64,000 bases of DNA from Armigeres subalbatus (GCF_024139115.2 NC_085140.1:43990180-44054179), one strand, 5' to 3'. Positions 47,585 to 59,989 are shown, counted from the first letter of the stretch. The notes: generated from the letters alone by a model not told the origin. A program made the numbers and translations.

Positions 47585-48831
47585 CCTTTGTCTGTGATCT
47601 GGGGTCAATATGACCCCAGGCTACTTTAAGTGGCTGCCATTTTTTTAGTTTTCAACCGATTCTCCTAATTTTTGGTAGTTTGGTAAAACTCGCCGAGATC
47701 TGGCTCCTAGGTGCAAATTCGCTTGAAAAATCTTGAAAATATGCGCTACAGTGTTCTTTTTTCAAAAAACTTACGTTGTCTGTGCTCTGGGGTCAAATTG
47801 ACCCCAAATTGAAATTGCTATAACTATTTTAATGTTTGGTCAATTTTGGATTTTTGGGGCTGTTTCGAAAGATAATTTAATCATCTTTAGGGTCGTTACA
47901 AAATATTGACTATAGGTGGGCGGGTACTTCGCGGGGAGGGGTTTTCGTAAAAAAGGGTACAAAAACAGTGATTTTTTATGCTTATTTTATTATATCTGAA
48001 AATCCTACCCATTTTGAACTGCGCCTTTTCAAAATTGATTAGTTTAGCGCTTGGTCGCTAGGTGGCGGTATATTTGAATTCATTATTTTAGACTACTCAA
48101 GTAACTCCGATTTATGGAATTTTCCTCATTATAAATATTCTTATCGCACAATTTTGAAATTTGTAAAGATGACGTCTGTAACAAAGTTCGTCTGGTGGGA
48201 TGTAACGAAATAAATAATAAGGAAATTTACAAATAGGCGGCGCTAGTGTACTTGCAATATTCTTGCATATATGAAATATTGCTTTAGCTTGAGATCCCTC
48301 ATACCTACACCCAAGTTGTATTCGGCAACATTGTTCAGGATGTCTAGCACTACAAAGCGGTGCTCAATATAATGAGCACTTCTTCCCATTTTTCTTTGTG
48401 CGATAAGAATATTTACACTGAGGAGAATTCTATATATCGGAATATCTTGAGTAGTCTAAAATAATGAATTCAGATATACCGCCACTTGGCGGCCGGGTTC
48501 TAAACTTATAAACGCCTCATGCCAAAGCACATGCCTTCCTGCATAGCCTTTTAAAAAGATGCAGTTCAAAATGGGTAGGATTTTCGGATATAAGTAAAAT
48601 AATCATGAAAAATCACTGTTTTTATACCCTTGTTCACTAAAACCCCTCCTCGCGATGTACCCGCCCACCAATAGTCAATCTTTGGTAACGACCTGAAAGA
48701 TGATTAAATTATCTTTCGAAACAGCTAAAAATCCAAAATCGGCCAAACATTAAAAAGTTATAGCATTTCAATTTGGGGTCAATTTGACCCCAGAGCACAG
48801 ACAACGTAAGTTTTTGAGCACAGACAGAAGG
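47585..48831. mobile_element. 1.25-kb TTAA-flanked foldback element
   Basis: TTAA at 47581-47584 and 48832-48835 flank ends CCTTTGTCTGTG and, in reverse, CCTTCTGTCTGTG. Long arms (several hundred bp each) pair: for example TTACGTTGTCTGTGCTCTGG, AAGATAATTTAATCATCTTT, GGTAGGATTTTC and GACTACTCAAG in one arm have reverse complements in the other. The central unpaired loop is about 48155-48400. The left arm has about 170 bp extra next to its end. The TTAA target fits piggyBac-type mobilisation; no transposase ORF. Confidence 0.85.
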
Positions 48832-48835
48832 TTAA

Positions 48836-49060
48836 AAGTGAGAAGTGAGAAATAAGAAATAGGAAATAACGAGAGAGAAATGAGTGGCGATAAATGAGAC
48901 GTCTCGTAATCAGTAAGAATTTAGTAGCTTCCCACATCTCATGTCTCTCTTCTAACTTTCACTTGTTATTTCACACTTGTTGTTCTTCTCAACAAGACAG
49001 ATACAGAAAATGAAATGTGAGACGTTGCATTTATCACTTCTCACTTTTCAAAATAAGAAA
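48836..49060. repeat. GTGAGAAGTGAG simple-repeat field 3
   Basis: Continuation of the field at 47335-47580, ending before the 23-bp array. Confidence 0.65.
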
Positions 49061-49189
49061 AAAAGAAAAAGAAAGGCTTTCCATAAAGTGGGCAGGAATT
49101 TTTATTATTCCGTGCAACTTTCCACATCACACTAAGTTATTGGAGGCTACTGAGCCCGGAATCACTTCAAAGGAAGCTTCAGCGCCTCT

Positions 49190-49680
49190 CGAACGATGGT
49201 TTCTGAGCCTCTTGAATGAAGGTTTCCGAGCCTCTTGAAAGGAGGCTTCCGAGCCTCTTGAAAGGAGGCTTCCGAGCCTCTTGAAAGGAGGCTTCCGAGC
49301 CTCTTGAAAGGAGGCTTCCGAGCCTCTTAAAAGGAGGCTTCCAAGCCTCTTGAAAGGAGGCTTCCGAGCCTCTTGAAAGGAGGCTTCCGAGCCTCTTGAA
49401 AGGAGGCTTCCGAGCCTCTTGAAAGGAGGCTTCCGAGCCTCTTGAAAGGAGGCTTCCGAGCCTCTTGAAAGGAGGCTTCCAGAGCCTCTTGAAGGAGGCT
49501 TCCGAGCCTCTTGAAAGGAGGCTTGAGGCCTCTTGAAAGGAGGCTTCCGAGCCTCTTGAAAGGAGGCTTCCGAGGCCTCTTGAAAGGAAGCTTCCAGGCC
49601 TCTTGAAAGGGAGGCTTCCGAGCCTCTTGAAAGGAGGCTTCCGAGCCTCTTGAAAGGAGGCTTCCGAGCCTCTTGAAAGT
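49190..49680. repeat. 23-bp hairpin minisatellite, about 21 copies
   Basis: Units follow AGCCTC-TTGAAAG-GAGGCT plus TCCG, a 6-bp stem with a 7-base loop. Mostly identical, a few units one base shorter or longer. ORFs through it on the minus strand are artefacts. It stands between two GTGAGAAGTGAG stretches. Confidence 0.95.
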
Positions 49681-49960
49681 AATAAATGAGTAGTGAGAAG
49701 TGTGTGAAAGAGTGAGATGTGAGACAAAAGTGTTCTTATATATCATTTCTTATTGTTCAGTTTTCACTTCGCACTTCTCACTCTCCACACTAAGAAGTAA
49801 GAATGGAGAAATAAGAAGAAGTAAGAAAAGAGAAGTGAGACGTCATATATCAAACTTTTTATTCCTAACTTCTTAACTTTTCACTTTCCATTTCTCACTT
49901 TATATTTCTTACTTTTCACTTCTCACTTCCTACTTTTCACCCCACACTTTTCACGTTTGA
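49680..49960. repeat. GTGAGAAGTGAG simple-repeat field 4
   Basis: Begins with GAGTAGTGAGAAGTG and changes to the complementary CTTCTCACTT form after about 49740. Confidence 0.65.
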
Positions 49961-52860
49961 CATAACGACGTTGTCAACCAATTTACCCGCTCAGAGAATG
50001 GTATTTGCGGTTGGCCAAATGATCTGTTCGGCAAAACGATGTTTTATTTATTTCGCCCAGATAGGTTTCGCCCTTATGGTTCCAGTCTAGCGACCTTAGG
50101 TCAAATAGTTTTACTCATGTCTCTACTTCCCCACAATTCAACCAGTATTTTGGAACTATACATAGAAGAGTCAAATGCCAAGACTAAGCAACGTATCGTC
50201 TTCCTCAGCTAGTCTTATGACGTTATCTTGTGTTACTTTTGTATAACTGAAAAATTCATACATTTTTGCTACGAAACCGTAAAAAAGGAAGAAGAGTGCG
50301 CTTCACTTTTTACCAATGTAATGCTTCTGTCGCCGTCTCGAATTCTTTCGCCCGAGAAATGTAAAATAAAAATATATCAACAGTTTTTCTCCCAAAGAGT
50401 TTTTTTACTCCCGAAAACCTGCCCTACAGCAGAGTCTTAAACAACCGGAAAATGTAAAACAGTTCATTTGTATTATTAAATTAAATTGGTATCTCGCCGG
50501 AAAAGATCTCCGACTTCAGATTACAACCCATCGAAACCGAGCAAGACCAACCGCGTGTGCATATGCTTGCTGAAACGTTGGCGCTTTGGTTCATAATACT
50601 TTTCAATTTTCTCAATTGAATGAAAATGTGGGAAAGTGCACGCCGCCGGCGGCGCGGGCTTCACCGGTTTGCGAGCTCGTCCAAAGAAAGATCTCCTTCC
50701 GAGATAAGCCAAGAAAAGCATCCATATGGGTACTCGAACCATTATGTCGCTTTAAATGAGCTTTGAGCAAAATGAAAATGTTGGTCTTACGCGACAGCGA
50801 GAACTACCGAAATGGTTTGGCACTTTGCAAACAAAAGAGACATTTACATCTCATTGTGTGATTGTGTGTGACATCAGTTCAGGATGGGAATATTTTATCT
50901 CTGATTTTCGCATGGGACTCCGAATGCAATATGCAAATCGTTGCCAACAAGTTTCTGCGAGGCTGCTCCAATGAATGGTTCGCCACAGGCAATCGCCATT
51001 CAGATGGAAAGCAATAGCAACAAGGGTTTTCTTAACATTAGTCTGTGAAGGTTGTGTTGAAACTTTCTTTCTTAAAATCTAACTTGCATGTTCGAAAACT
51101 TGAACATATGATAATAGCAATGTTATTTAAGTTTAAGATAAATATAAATAACGCATTTGACGTCACTTTAAACAAATTATTGTGACATTGCAAATCATGA
51201 TATAAGGCATTAGATATGAATGGAATTATTATTTGTAGATCAAGATTATGATAAATATGAGTAAACAATGCACACAAAACCGATAACCTCCAGGATGACA
51301 AACCAGAAGTATGAAAAATTTGATTTTCAAGTGTTGATGATTTTTTTTTCAAGAAATGATTTACAAGAGTGCCCAGCTTGCATTTACTAATGAGTAAATG
51401 CAAGTTTAGTTAGAGAAATTTTATTTCACGGACTAATTCGTACATAATTTGGCTTACAATCGTTCCCAACGTTAAAAATGATAACGATAAGACTATAAAG
51501 AGTGAGTAAAATTAGAAAGATTGTTACCTTTGCTAATTACAATAAGGTGACAAGCAGAGTATAAGAATAAAATATTTGTTTTTCGATATCGATTTTGATT
51601 ATTTTCAACATAAATGTTCATTAGCAGCTTTTGCGAATGCTATGCGTTTGTTCCTCATCAAAGCCCATTCGAAATCCACCATCGTTCAGCACCCGATCAA
51701 CTCCCGAACGATAATTTATTAAGACATTGGAAGGTGCTATGCAACGGAAGTGTTGAGCCTGGAAAAATCGCGATAAATCACCCTTACAAATAAGCATTCA
51801 GTTCAGTCCGCTCTGTTCCGGACCCGTCAGAGATCTCCCGGATGAGATATTCACTCTCACGTTCTCTGTTTTCGTTCCGTTCTTCTGTTCGGTAGTGACC
51901 ACCAGCACCGAGTCCGTAAGGCTCCTTTCCATTCAAGTCTAAATATTGGCCACCCTGAACCAACTCGAGACTGGATGAGAAAAAGGCCACAAAGCTAGGA
52001 AATTAATCACGCTCTCGTTAGTTTCGTACCCAACTATGGGGCGACGGTCGGTTCAGACTTCACGTTCGCCTTACATTGTAACAAGACTCATTCCGGGAGC
52101 GTTCCGGGAAGGAGGAGACGTTTTACGAAATGATTTAATTCGAGCTGATTGTGTTATTTTTACAGGCAGTCAACCGCCCACAGACGGACCACCAAGGCGA
52201 ACGAAGCGAACAGTTTTCGATGGTTATCGCATGCCGTTGCCACCCCACCGTTTCTCGCTCCGCTTCTAATTATTTTACCCCGATAAGTCATTAGCGTGCG
52301 GCTAACGGCCATTTAATCACGGTTCGATTAACAAATAGTTTTCCTTTACACAGAATATCCTGAAGGAGGAAACAAAAAGTGGTCAGAAGAAGCATGACTT
52401 ACAACTTGTTGTATTTACATAACTTTGGTTCCGTTTGATTGGCACTCCCAGATAAAGTTGATAATTATGGCCACGCTATACGGAACAGGGCTGACAGCAT
52501 GTTAACTTACTATTCAGGCGAATATCGTTTTCAAATATTTTTAATGTTCTATTGTGGTCTACGAATGGTTTCTAAGAGTTAAAGCAAGGATCACATACCA
52601 ATATTTTAAATGAATTTAATTCGCCTGCAAAGCAACATTCATTTGTTCAAGCCATACATTTGTGACACAACCTTTGCAAGCTAAAGCCTAACGGTAGTCC
52701 AAATTGTTGTTTTTTAAGGATGATATAGATATAAAGATGATTTAAGTATATTGTAGAAATGGAGTGCTAAATGATTAAGCATCTGTACGTACATGATGAT
52801 GTAAGCTAGAAAGTTACCAGCCTTTTAAAGTCGTCCGTATTTTATTCAACTCACAATACA
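49961..52860. other. No confirmed feature
   Basis: About 2.9 kb of mixed sequence. I searched it for the missing CAMTA exon (RHRWNTNE) on the minus strand and did not find it. The small ORFs show no family resemblance. Confidence 0.4.
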
Positions 52861-52929
52861 TTCTTGTTGTACATACCTCGGGCTTCAAGCGTCTACAGTC
52901 TTCACATATTTTTTCTTATTTTTCGCCGA

Positions 52930-54790
52930 GTAAATCCAATCCAAATCCAATCCAAATCCAATCCAAATCCAATTCAAATCCAATCCAAATCCAATCCAAA
53001 TCCAATCCAAATCCAAATCCAATCCAAATCCAATCCAAATCCAATCCAAATCCAATCCAAATCCAATCCAAATCCAATCCAAATCCAATCCAAATCCAAT
53101 CCAAATCCAATACAAATCCAATCAAATCCAATCCAAATCCATTTAAATCAATCCAAATCCAATCCAAATCAATCCAAACCAATCCAAATCAATCCAAATC
53201 AATCCAAATCCAATCCAAATCAATCAAATCAATCCAAATCAATCCAAATCAATCCAAATCCAATCAAATCAATCCAAATCAATCCAAACCAATCCAAATC
53301 AATCCAAATCAATCAAATCAATCCAAATCAATCCAAATCCAATCAAATCAATCCAAATCAATTCAAATCAATCAAATCAATCCAAATCAATCCAAATCAA
53401 TCCAAATCAATCCAAATCAATCAAATCCAATCCAAATCAATCCAAATCCAATCCAAATCAATCCAAATCAATCCAAATCCAATCAAACCAATCCAAATCA
53501 ATCAAATCCAATCCAAATCAATCAAACCAATCCAAATCCAATCCAAATCCAATCCAAATCAATCAAACCAATCCAAATCCAATCCAAACCAATCCAAATC
53601 CAATCCAAATCAATCAAATCCAATCCAAATCCAATCCAAATCAATCCAAATCCAATCAAATCCAATCCAAATCAATCCAAACCAATCCAAATCCAATCAA
53701 ACCAATCCAAATCCAATCCAAACCAATCCAAATCCAATCAAATCCAATCCAAATCAATCCAAATCAATCCAAACCAATCCAAATCAATCCAAATCAATCC
53801 AAATCAATCCAAACCAATCCAAATCAATCCAAATCAATCAAATCCAATCCAAATCCAATCCAAATCAATCAAATCCAATCCAAACCAATCAAATCAATCC
53901 AAATCCAATCAAACCAATCCAAATCAATCCAAATCAATCCAAACCAATCCAAATCAATCCAAATCAATCCAAATCCAATCCAAATCAATCCAAATCAATC
54001 CAAATCAATCCAAATCAATCAAATCAATCAAATCCAATCCAAATCAATCAAATCAATCAAACCAATCCAAATCAATCCAAATCCAATCCAAATCCAATCA
54101 AATCCAATCCAAATCAATCCAAATCAATCCAAATCAATCCAAATCAATCCAAATCCAATCCAAATCAATCAAATCAATCCAAATCAATCCAAATCAATCA
54201 AATCAATCAAATCCAAACCAATCCCAAATCAATCCAAACCAATCCAAACCAATCCAAATCAATCCAAACCAATCCAAATCCAATCAAATCCAATCCAAAT
54301 CAATCCAAATCCAATCCAAACCAATCAAATCAATCCAAATCCAATCAAATCAATCCAAATCAATCCAAATCAATCCAAACCAATCCAAATCAATCAAATC
54401 AATCCAAATCAATCCAAATCCAATCCAAACCAATCCAAATCAATCCAAATCAATCCAAATCAATCCAAATCCAATCCAAATCAATCCAAACCAATCCAAA
54501 CCAATCCAAATCCAATGCAAATCCAATCTAAATCAATCCAAACCAATCCAAATCAATCCATAACCAATCCAAATCAATCCAAATCCAATCCAAATCCAAT
54601 CCAAATCCAATCCAAATCCAATCCAAATCCAATCCAAATCCAATCCAAATCCAATCCAAATCCAATCCAAATCCAATCCAAATCCAATCCAAATCCAATC
54701 CAAATCCAATCCAAATCCAATCCAAATCCAAATCCAATTCAAATCCAATCCAAATCCAATCCAAATCCAATCCAAATCCAATTCAAATCG
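52930..54790. repeat. 10/11-bp CCAAATCCAAT minisatellite with two zones
   Basis: The outer parts (about 52935-53110 and 54585-54790) are nearly pure 11-bp CCAAATCCAAT. The centre mixes 11-mers with 10-bp CCAAATCAAT and occasional CCAAACCAAT units. The period and lack of stops generate a 555-codon plus-strand ORF that is an artefact. Confidence 0.97.
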
Positions 54791-55220
54791 AGTCGAGTGA
54801 GGTCGGGATCGAGTTCACGATCTTTAAATCAATAGCCCTTAACTCTTCATTCGTCCAGTTGGATTTCACGTTTCAACTTTCAGATGGTGGACAATCTTCA
54901 AAATAAAATCCGCTTTGTTTCAAATACGCATTTCTCAATGTAGCTATTTAATAATATTTGCTTTATGGCTTACCATTACTTTTTGCCATTTTCACTTCTC
55001 ATAAGAAAGGCTTATCACTTTCTTCTGTCAGTTTTATTCCACGGCTTAACTTGATTTTTTTGTCGTTCTGTTTGTTGTTTGCAGTTTACCTTTTTTTACC
55101 ACTGACATACTTTGGCTTATCATTTATTCTTTTGCCATTTTGTTTATAGGTACATAGGCTGATCATTTTATTTTGCCTTATTTCGATTCATTTCTCAATC
55201 ACCTCAAAAAAATGTCTTAC
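54791..55220. other. No recognisable feature
   Basis: T-rich sequence downstream of the array; small hydrophobic ORFs result from T-richness. Confidence 0.4.
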
Positions 55221-55356
55221 CTTGTAGTGGAGCAACGACTACACCATTGTCGTAGCCAAACGATTTGTCCACTTTCTCCGTGGATAACAGGCTTTGGTCG
55301 CCGATAAACATACAGCGTCCTTCGGCCTCAAGAAACGAACACTGAGTAATCTTCAT
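55221..55356 (-). CDS. Candidate upstream exon (MKITQCSFLEAEGRC...), partly inside a duplicated segment
   Basis: ATG at 55354-55356 in the context AACAAATGA opens MKITQCSFLEAEGRCMFIGD and ends VVVAPLQ before a donor CAAG|GTAAGACA, phase 1. It would be an alternative to the exon at 58038-58119, which ends in the same phase. Against it, most of the sequence reappears in degraded form near 59335-59440 as part of a dispersed repeat, so it may be transposon-derived. Confidence 0.27.
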
Positions 55357-55650
55357 TTGTTTTCTATGTCACCTTTCGAACAATCTAGAATTTACTGTCA
55401 GCCTACTGGAAGCGAATTTCAAATTTCTTTTCTTTAACTTCTTAGTATGTTGGTATTTCAAATGCCTACTACGATTGAATTTCAAATTTGCTATTTTTTA
55501 TTTTTTTATTATTACCATTTGAACATATTTTAGTTTATTTGATTATTTTTATTATGAAATAAGTCATTTGTTCTACTTTAGCTATTAATATAATTAAAAA
55601 AATGCGAATGCTTTTTTCAGGCTCACTTTATTCCCCACAAGCCGTTTCAA
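55250..55650. repeat. Dispersed segment, copy 1 of 2
   Basis: Shares GTCAGCCTACTG, AATGCCTACTACGATTGAAT, ATATTTTAGTTTATTTxATT and TTTTTTCAGxCTCACTTTAT in order with 59335-59725. Identity is moderate. The low end overlaps the candidate exon at 55221-55356. Confidence 0.7.
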
Positions 55651-56054
55651 CCGTTCCTAATTCAGGGGATATATGATAAAGTGACAAGTGGCATTGCTAA
55701 AAGCAATTTATAAACAGTTATATATGGAGAGTAAGCTCTACTAACTCACACTATTATTATAAACGTTGTCTCATGTGATAGAAACTTGCCAAACTTGTAC
55801 ATGACGTAATAATATCCGATACTAAATAGGAGACACTTTTTTTAAACCATGTATATGTAGAAAAATATGTTCAAAATTCGAATACTAAAATGTGGTTCGT
55901 GTGAATCATATACGTACGGTATACTAATAAGCATAACATCTACTTTACACGATAATTTAAATAAACCTCATATGATACTTGCTTCAAATCGTGCAATAAG
56001 CCAACATCCCGGGCAGAAGCCATGAACAGAATATCTAAACATGATATGGTTTTG

Positions 56055-56270
56055 ATTGATATAAGAGATAAAAAAAACTGGCAACAATATCAAAAATTTG
56101 CACCGAAATATCATTTGAACATCAAGATATGCTATGGATAAGAACAAACTAATGGGACATGATATTGATCACTTATTACAAATAGCACAACTTGATCTCC
56201 TCATGATATTTTAGTGCAAATTTTTGATATTGTTGCCAGTTCTTTTATCTCTTATATCAATCATGTCAAT
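56055..56270. mobile_element. MITE with long inverted repeats
   Basis: TTGATATAAGAGATAAAA, ACTGGCAACAATATCAAAAA and TTTGCACCGAAATATCAT on the left are matched in reverse on the right. About 215 bp, with an unpaired centre near 56120-56200. Confidence 0.75.
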
Positions 56271-56275
56271 ATCTC

Positions 56276-58037
56276 ATTTTGCTATCTTATCAACATTTGA
56301 TATTAATGAGCTATTTTCGTCTACTCTGGATGTAATAGCCAAAAGTCTTACAAAATATCTAGAAGAAGAAAAAAGCCACATTAGCATAACCCGTCACCAG
56401 CCCTGATGTTATGTACGATAATCATATTTAGTTTGCTGAAGCAGCACGAAACCCCCTTTGGCTTGGACGTCTCCACCCATTTCGGAAACCAGGACGACGC
56501 CAATTAGTCGATGAAATTTTAATCGCAATCAAGCCGCTTTGAAGACACACAGAGGTCCGGTTCTGAATACGAAATTTCGGTGAGAAGTATTTGCAAATCG
56601 GCAACCGAATTTATCTCCCTCGTCGTCGTACATTTGTAGGCCGCTGCCATGCATGTGCAATCGCTCTCCGGAAGGAGTCGGTCGGCTTTGGTGGGCGCTT
56701 TTCTCCGGGGAGGAACGCTGATTGAAATTCACGCCTATCGGTCTCATTTCTTATTCCAAGGCTTCCGATGCTTCTGGGTGACAGCGGGCCTCGGATAGAA
56801 GACGACGACAACGCCACCGCTCTTCGTTCGTTCGGGGGGAGACTCATCGGAAGCTGATTGGAATTCCGCAACGGTATCGGTTTCCCGGATTAAAAGAAGT
56901 GAGGCGGAGAATACGCGGGCACGGATGATGGAGGAGGTTTTGCTAAGTGGCCGAGGGGTAGACGCTGCTTGGCTCCTAGGACGAGTTCAGTCGATGGCAT
57001 GTTGGAAATTGGCCACTTAAGGGGTTTTTGGTTTGGCCGTACACTTTATAATAGATTGAGTTTTCATCACTGATTAATTCTTCGATATTGGCTACTCCAC
57101 AAGTGATCTAATGCATTAATCGAATTCAAAGTATGTTACCGTTGCCACCGTAGCAAAATAGCAGTTGCAAGAACAATTAAAATATATCTTGATGCAGTCA
57201 CCTAATATACATTTTTGGGCCTTTTTTTCACTAAACGACTAATTGACAATCAATCACGGGATTTACAAAACATAGTTCTGGTATCTGTGGCTTCAGCAAA
57301 GCCAATTGATTTAAAGAAGATTAGTTTGTTTCTAATTTTGTGACTTTTTCAGCAGTTAAGACGCATATGAGCAAAAATAAACGACGAAATCAGTGCTGTA
57401 TTTCATTTTTTTGCGATGAGATGAATATTACAATGAGATAGAAATGGGTAGAGTTTCTCAGTAATTGTTGTTTAATTTAGACTTGTGTGATATTGAAATG
57501 TTTTTCACAGCATGTGCATAAACAATAACCAATGTCAGTCGAAAACTTTCATAAAACCATATAGTAATAAACGATTTTTATTGTTCAAAAATTTATTTTT
57601 TCGTTGGCTTTCTCATAATAGTGCGCACCAGAGTCGTGTTTTGAGAATGCCTTACATCGCCAATATGTCAATCACAGATAAACTAGAAATTGTCTCCTAA
57701 TTCACGAAAAATAACACCAAGTAATCGTCAATCTTCCCACTTACTCCATACTTTGCATTCCAGGCTATTCGTTTCAGGAAATTCACGCTTCAAACCGCAC
57801 TTCCCAGCACGCCTTGTTTGCCTTGACGAAGGCAGCGTGGAGAAAGCGATTGCCAACATGTCCTATCATCGTTATTCTCCATCCCCCACAGTGGGCCTCC
57901 CCCCAGGAGAACCGACAACGAGAACGAGAGAAATTTCCACTTCATGAGATGAAAACATTGTCGTCGATTCGGTCGACCCGGAGGGACTCAGCCGCTACGT
58001 GACGATGGGAGTCAGTTCACATTTATGTGGTACTCAC
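56276..58037. other. No confirmed feature
   Basis: The GC-rich part at 56450-57000 could be a 5' UTR or CpG-rich promoter-side sequence of a minus-strand gene; no motif proves it. The small ORFs here are not recognisable. Confidence 0.3.
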
Positions 58038-58119
58038 TTAATTTGGCACTGGGACAGGACGACGACGACGACGACGTCGAACTGTTGTAGAACCCGAAAT
58101 TTGTGTACGTTGTAGGCAT
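58038..58119 (-). CDS. Candidate upstream coding exon with start codon (MPTTYTNFGFYNSS...)
   Basis: An ATG at 58117-58119 opens a frame MPTTYTNFGFYNSSTSSS, a Ser run from a TCG repeat, then CPSAKL, and meets a good donor A|GTGAGTACC after 82 bases (phase 1). It lies upstream of CAMTA on the same strand and could be its first coding exon. No linking exon was found and the Ser run comes from a simple repeat, so a chance match is possible. Confidence 0.4.
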
Positions 58120-59159
58120 TGAATTTTTAATGGTCGCTTTTCATCACCTACGTATGTATTCTCTAGTGTTTTCTACGCGTTTGAAAATGGAAGATGGGGA
58201 AAGATTGAATTTCTCATTACTGACAGATTAGTGAGCTATCGTCAGCTCGTCCGAATTAGAATCGCTCAATTTGTCCACCTCGGTCCATAAACTACAATTT
58301 GTTATGTAACTTCTTCGTAGACTACCAGGCAGACAGGACGTGGAACCAAGCTGGGTTTGAACCTGTTCCAAGAAAGATGGACCCGTTATCAGATTTACAA
58401 AATCCATAAAAACAATAATATGGTTTTAATACAATCATACATTAAATTTTATAGAGGCATCTTTTAGCCTTGGAAGGATCCGGCTAGAGCATCGCAAGCA
58501 TTCATATCTCGTCCGGTGTGCTCCTGACGTTATTATGTGCGAAAGCCGCCAGAACCAGAAGGAATTTGTCTTCCGTTATCCTTCCTGGTATTTGGGGTGG
58601 GGGAAAATATGCCGTCGTAGATAGGGCCGACTTTTATGCCCATCGGAGACGGCAATTGTTATTGCCGTTTGGGGCCATTATTGTTGAATGTGGAATGAAC
58701 AATGTACCTTTCGTACACACCACACACGATTATGTAGGCGAGGATGGTGGATTGGTGCTTTTTGCTTTGACTCCTCCGGCTTCCGATGGGACTGGTGGTA
58801 GGAGTTCGATGATGACAATTGATAATGGCTTGAATAGGACACGTGTCTTTGAATTAGTTCAGATGATATGGACAAGTTAACTTTGAAATCAAAAACAGAA
58901 TCGATTTTTGCGGTGAAAAACACGCAAAAGCAGAAAATCGAAGCATAGTTAATCCATTCCATGGCAATGGAAATATTTGAATGATTCTGATATATTTCAC
59001 TAGTGGGAAACAAATATTTATCTCCCTCTAGTGTTGTGCGGTTTCGGCTTCAACAACAGTTGGATGTTAGCCCAATGTACGGTACCGCTCAAATTGACCA
59101 AAAAAATCATCCGGCATCAGTATATAGTTTACACTTATACTGATCCGATCGCTTGAAAC
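58120..59159. other. No confirmed feature
   Basis: Contains a 120-codon plus-strand ORF (58518-58880) without family resemblance and no splice or promoter evidence. Confidence 0.3.
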
Positions 59160-59240
59160 GGTCTTGACGGTCCCCAATTTTGAAATGTTCATTTTACACC
59201 CTGTATCCGAGTCTTCCCCTTAGACGTAGTTTTCGTCAAA
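59160..59240 (+). repeat. Dispersed repeat shared with 5564-5635
   Basis: Contains ACACCCTGTATCCGAGTCTT and CCCCTTAGACGTAGTTTTCG; same orientation as the first copy. Confidence 0.55.
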
Positions 59241-59334
59241 AATGAGAAGTGATTAATGTGACTTCTCACTTCTCAGTTCCTATTCTCACGCATTTCTCAC
59301 TATGAGAAATAAGAAACGAGAAGTGAGAAGTGTC

Positions 59335-59725
59335 GTAGCCAAGTAAATCCGTCCTCCGATTTGCCTTTTACCAACGAAAACAAGCGCAGAACACCGAAGG
59401 ATAATTCGCATGTTCACGCCTCAAAAACAGAACACTGAATGATGATCGTTTATTTTTACCGTTCGATTCTAGAATTCCTGTCAGCCTACTGAGATTGAAT
59501 TTCAAATTTCTTCTCATTAGCTTCTAAGTATGCTGGCATTTCAAATGCCTACTACGATTGAATTTCAAATTCGTTATCATTATGTTTTCTATTGATGTCA
59601 TTTTTAAATATTTTAGTTTATTTCATTATTTTTATCATGAAATAAGAAATATGTTCCACTTTATCCATTAATGTAACCAACAAATGCAAATTCTTTTTTC
59701 AGACTCACTTTATACCCCACAAGAA
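59335..59725. repeat. Dispersed segment, copy 2 of 2
   Basis: Direct-orientation relative of 55250-55650, flanked on both sides by GTGAGAAGTGAG sequence. The exon-like frame of copy 1 is not preserved here. Confidence 0.65.
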
Positions 59726-59969
59726 GTGATTTGTGAGAAGTGAGATTTGATAGTAAGACGTAACATGAGAAAATTGAGAGCAGAGGGAAAGGCTGTTTGG
59801 CTGAAGGTTATTTAGCTGATAGTCATTTGCCGAAAGTTTTTGGACAAGAAGTGATTTGTGAGAAGTGAGGATTGATAGTAAGACGTAACATGAGAAAATT
59901 GAGAGCAGAGGGAAAGGCTGTTTGGCTGAAGGTTATTTAGCTGATAGTCATTTGGCCGAAAGTTTTTGG
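59720..59969. repeat. Tandem duplication, 2 x 125 bp
   Basis: Two almost identical head-to-tail copies starting AAGAAGTGATTTGTGAGAAG and ending GAAAGTTTTTGGAC. Few differences, so the event is recent. Confidence 0.9.
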
Positions 59970-59989
59970 ACCAAATATGCAATTTGACT

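Noticed and set aside
49179..49746. ORFs of 182 and 139 codons, minus strand
   Set aside because: Translation of the 23-bp hairpin array.
52864..54531. 555-codon ORF on the plus strand
   Set aside because: Product of the CCAAATCCAAT minisatellite.
58518..58880. 120-codon ORF on the plus strand
   Set aside because: No motif, signal peptide or family resemblance, and no promoter or splice evidence.
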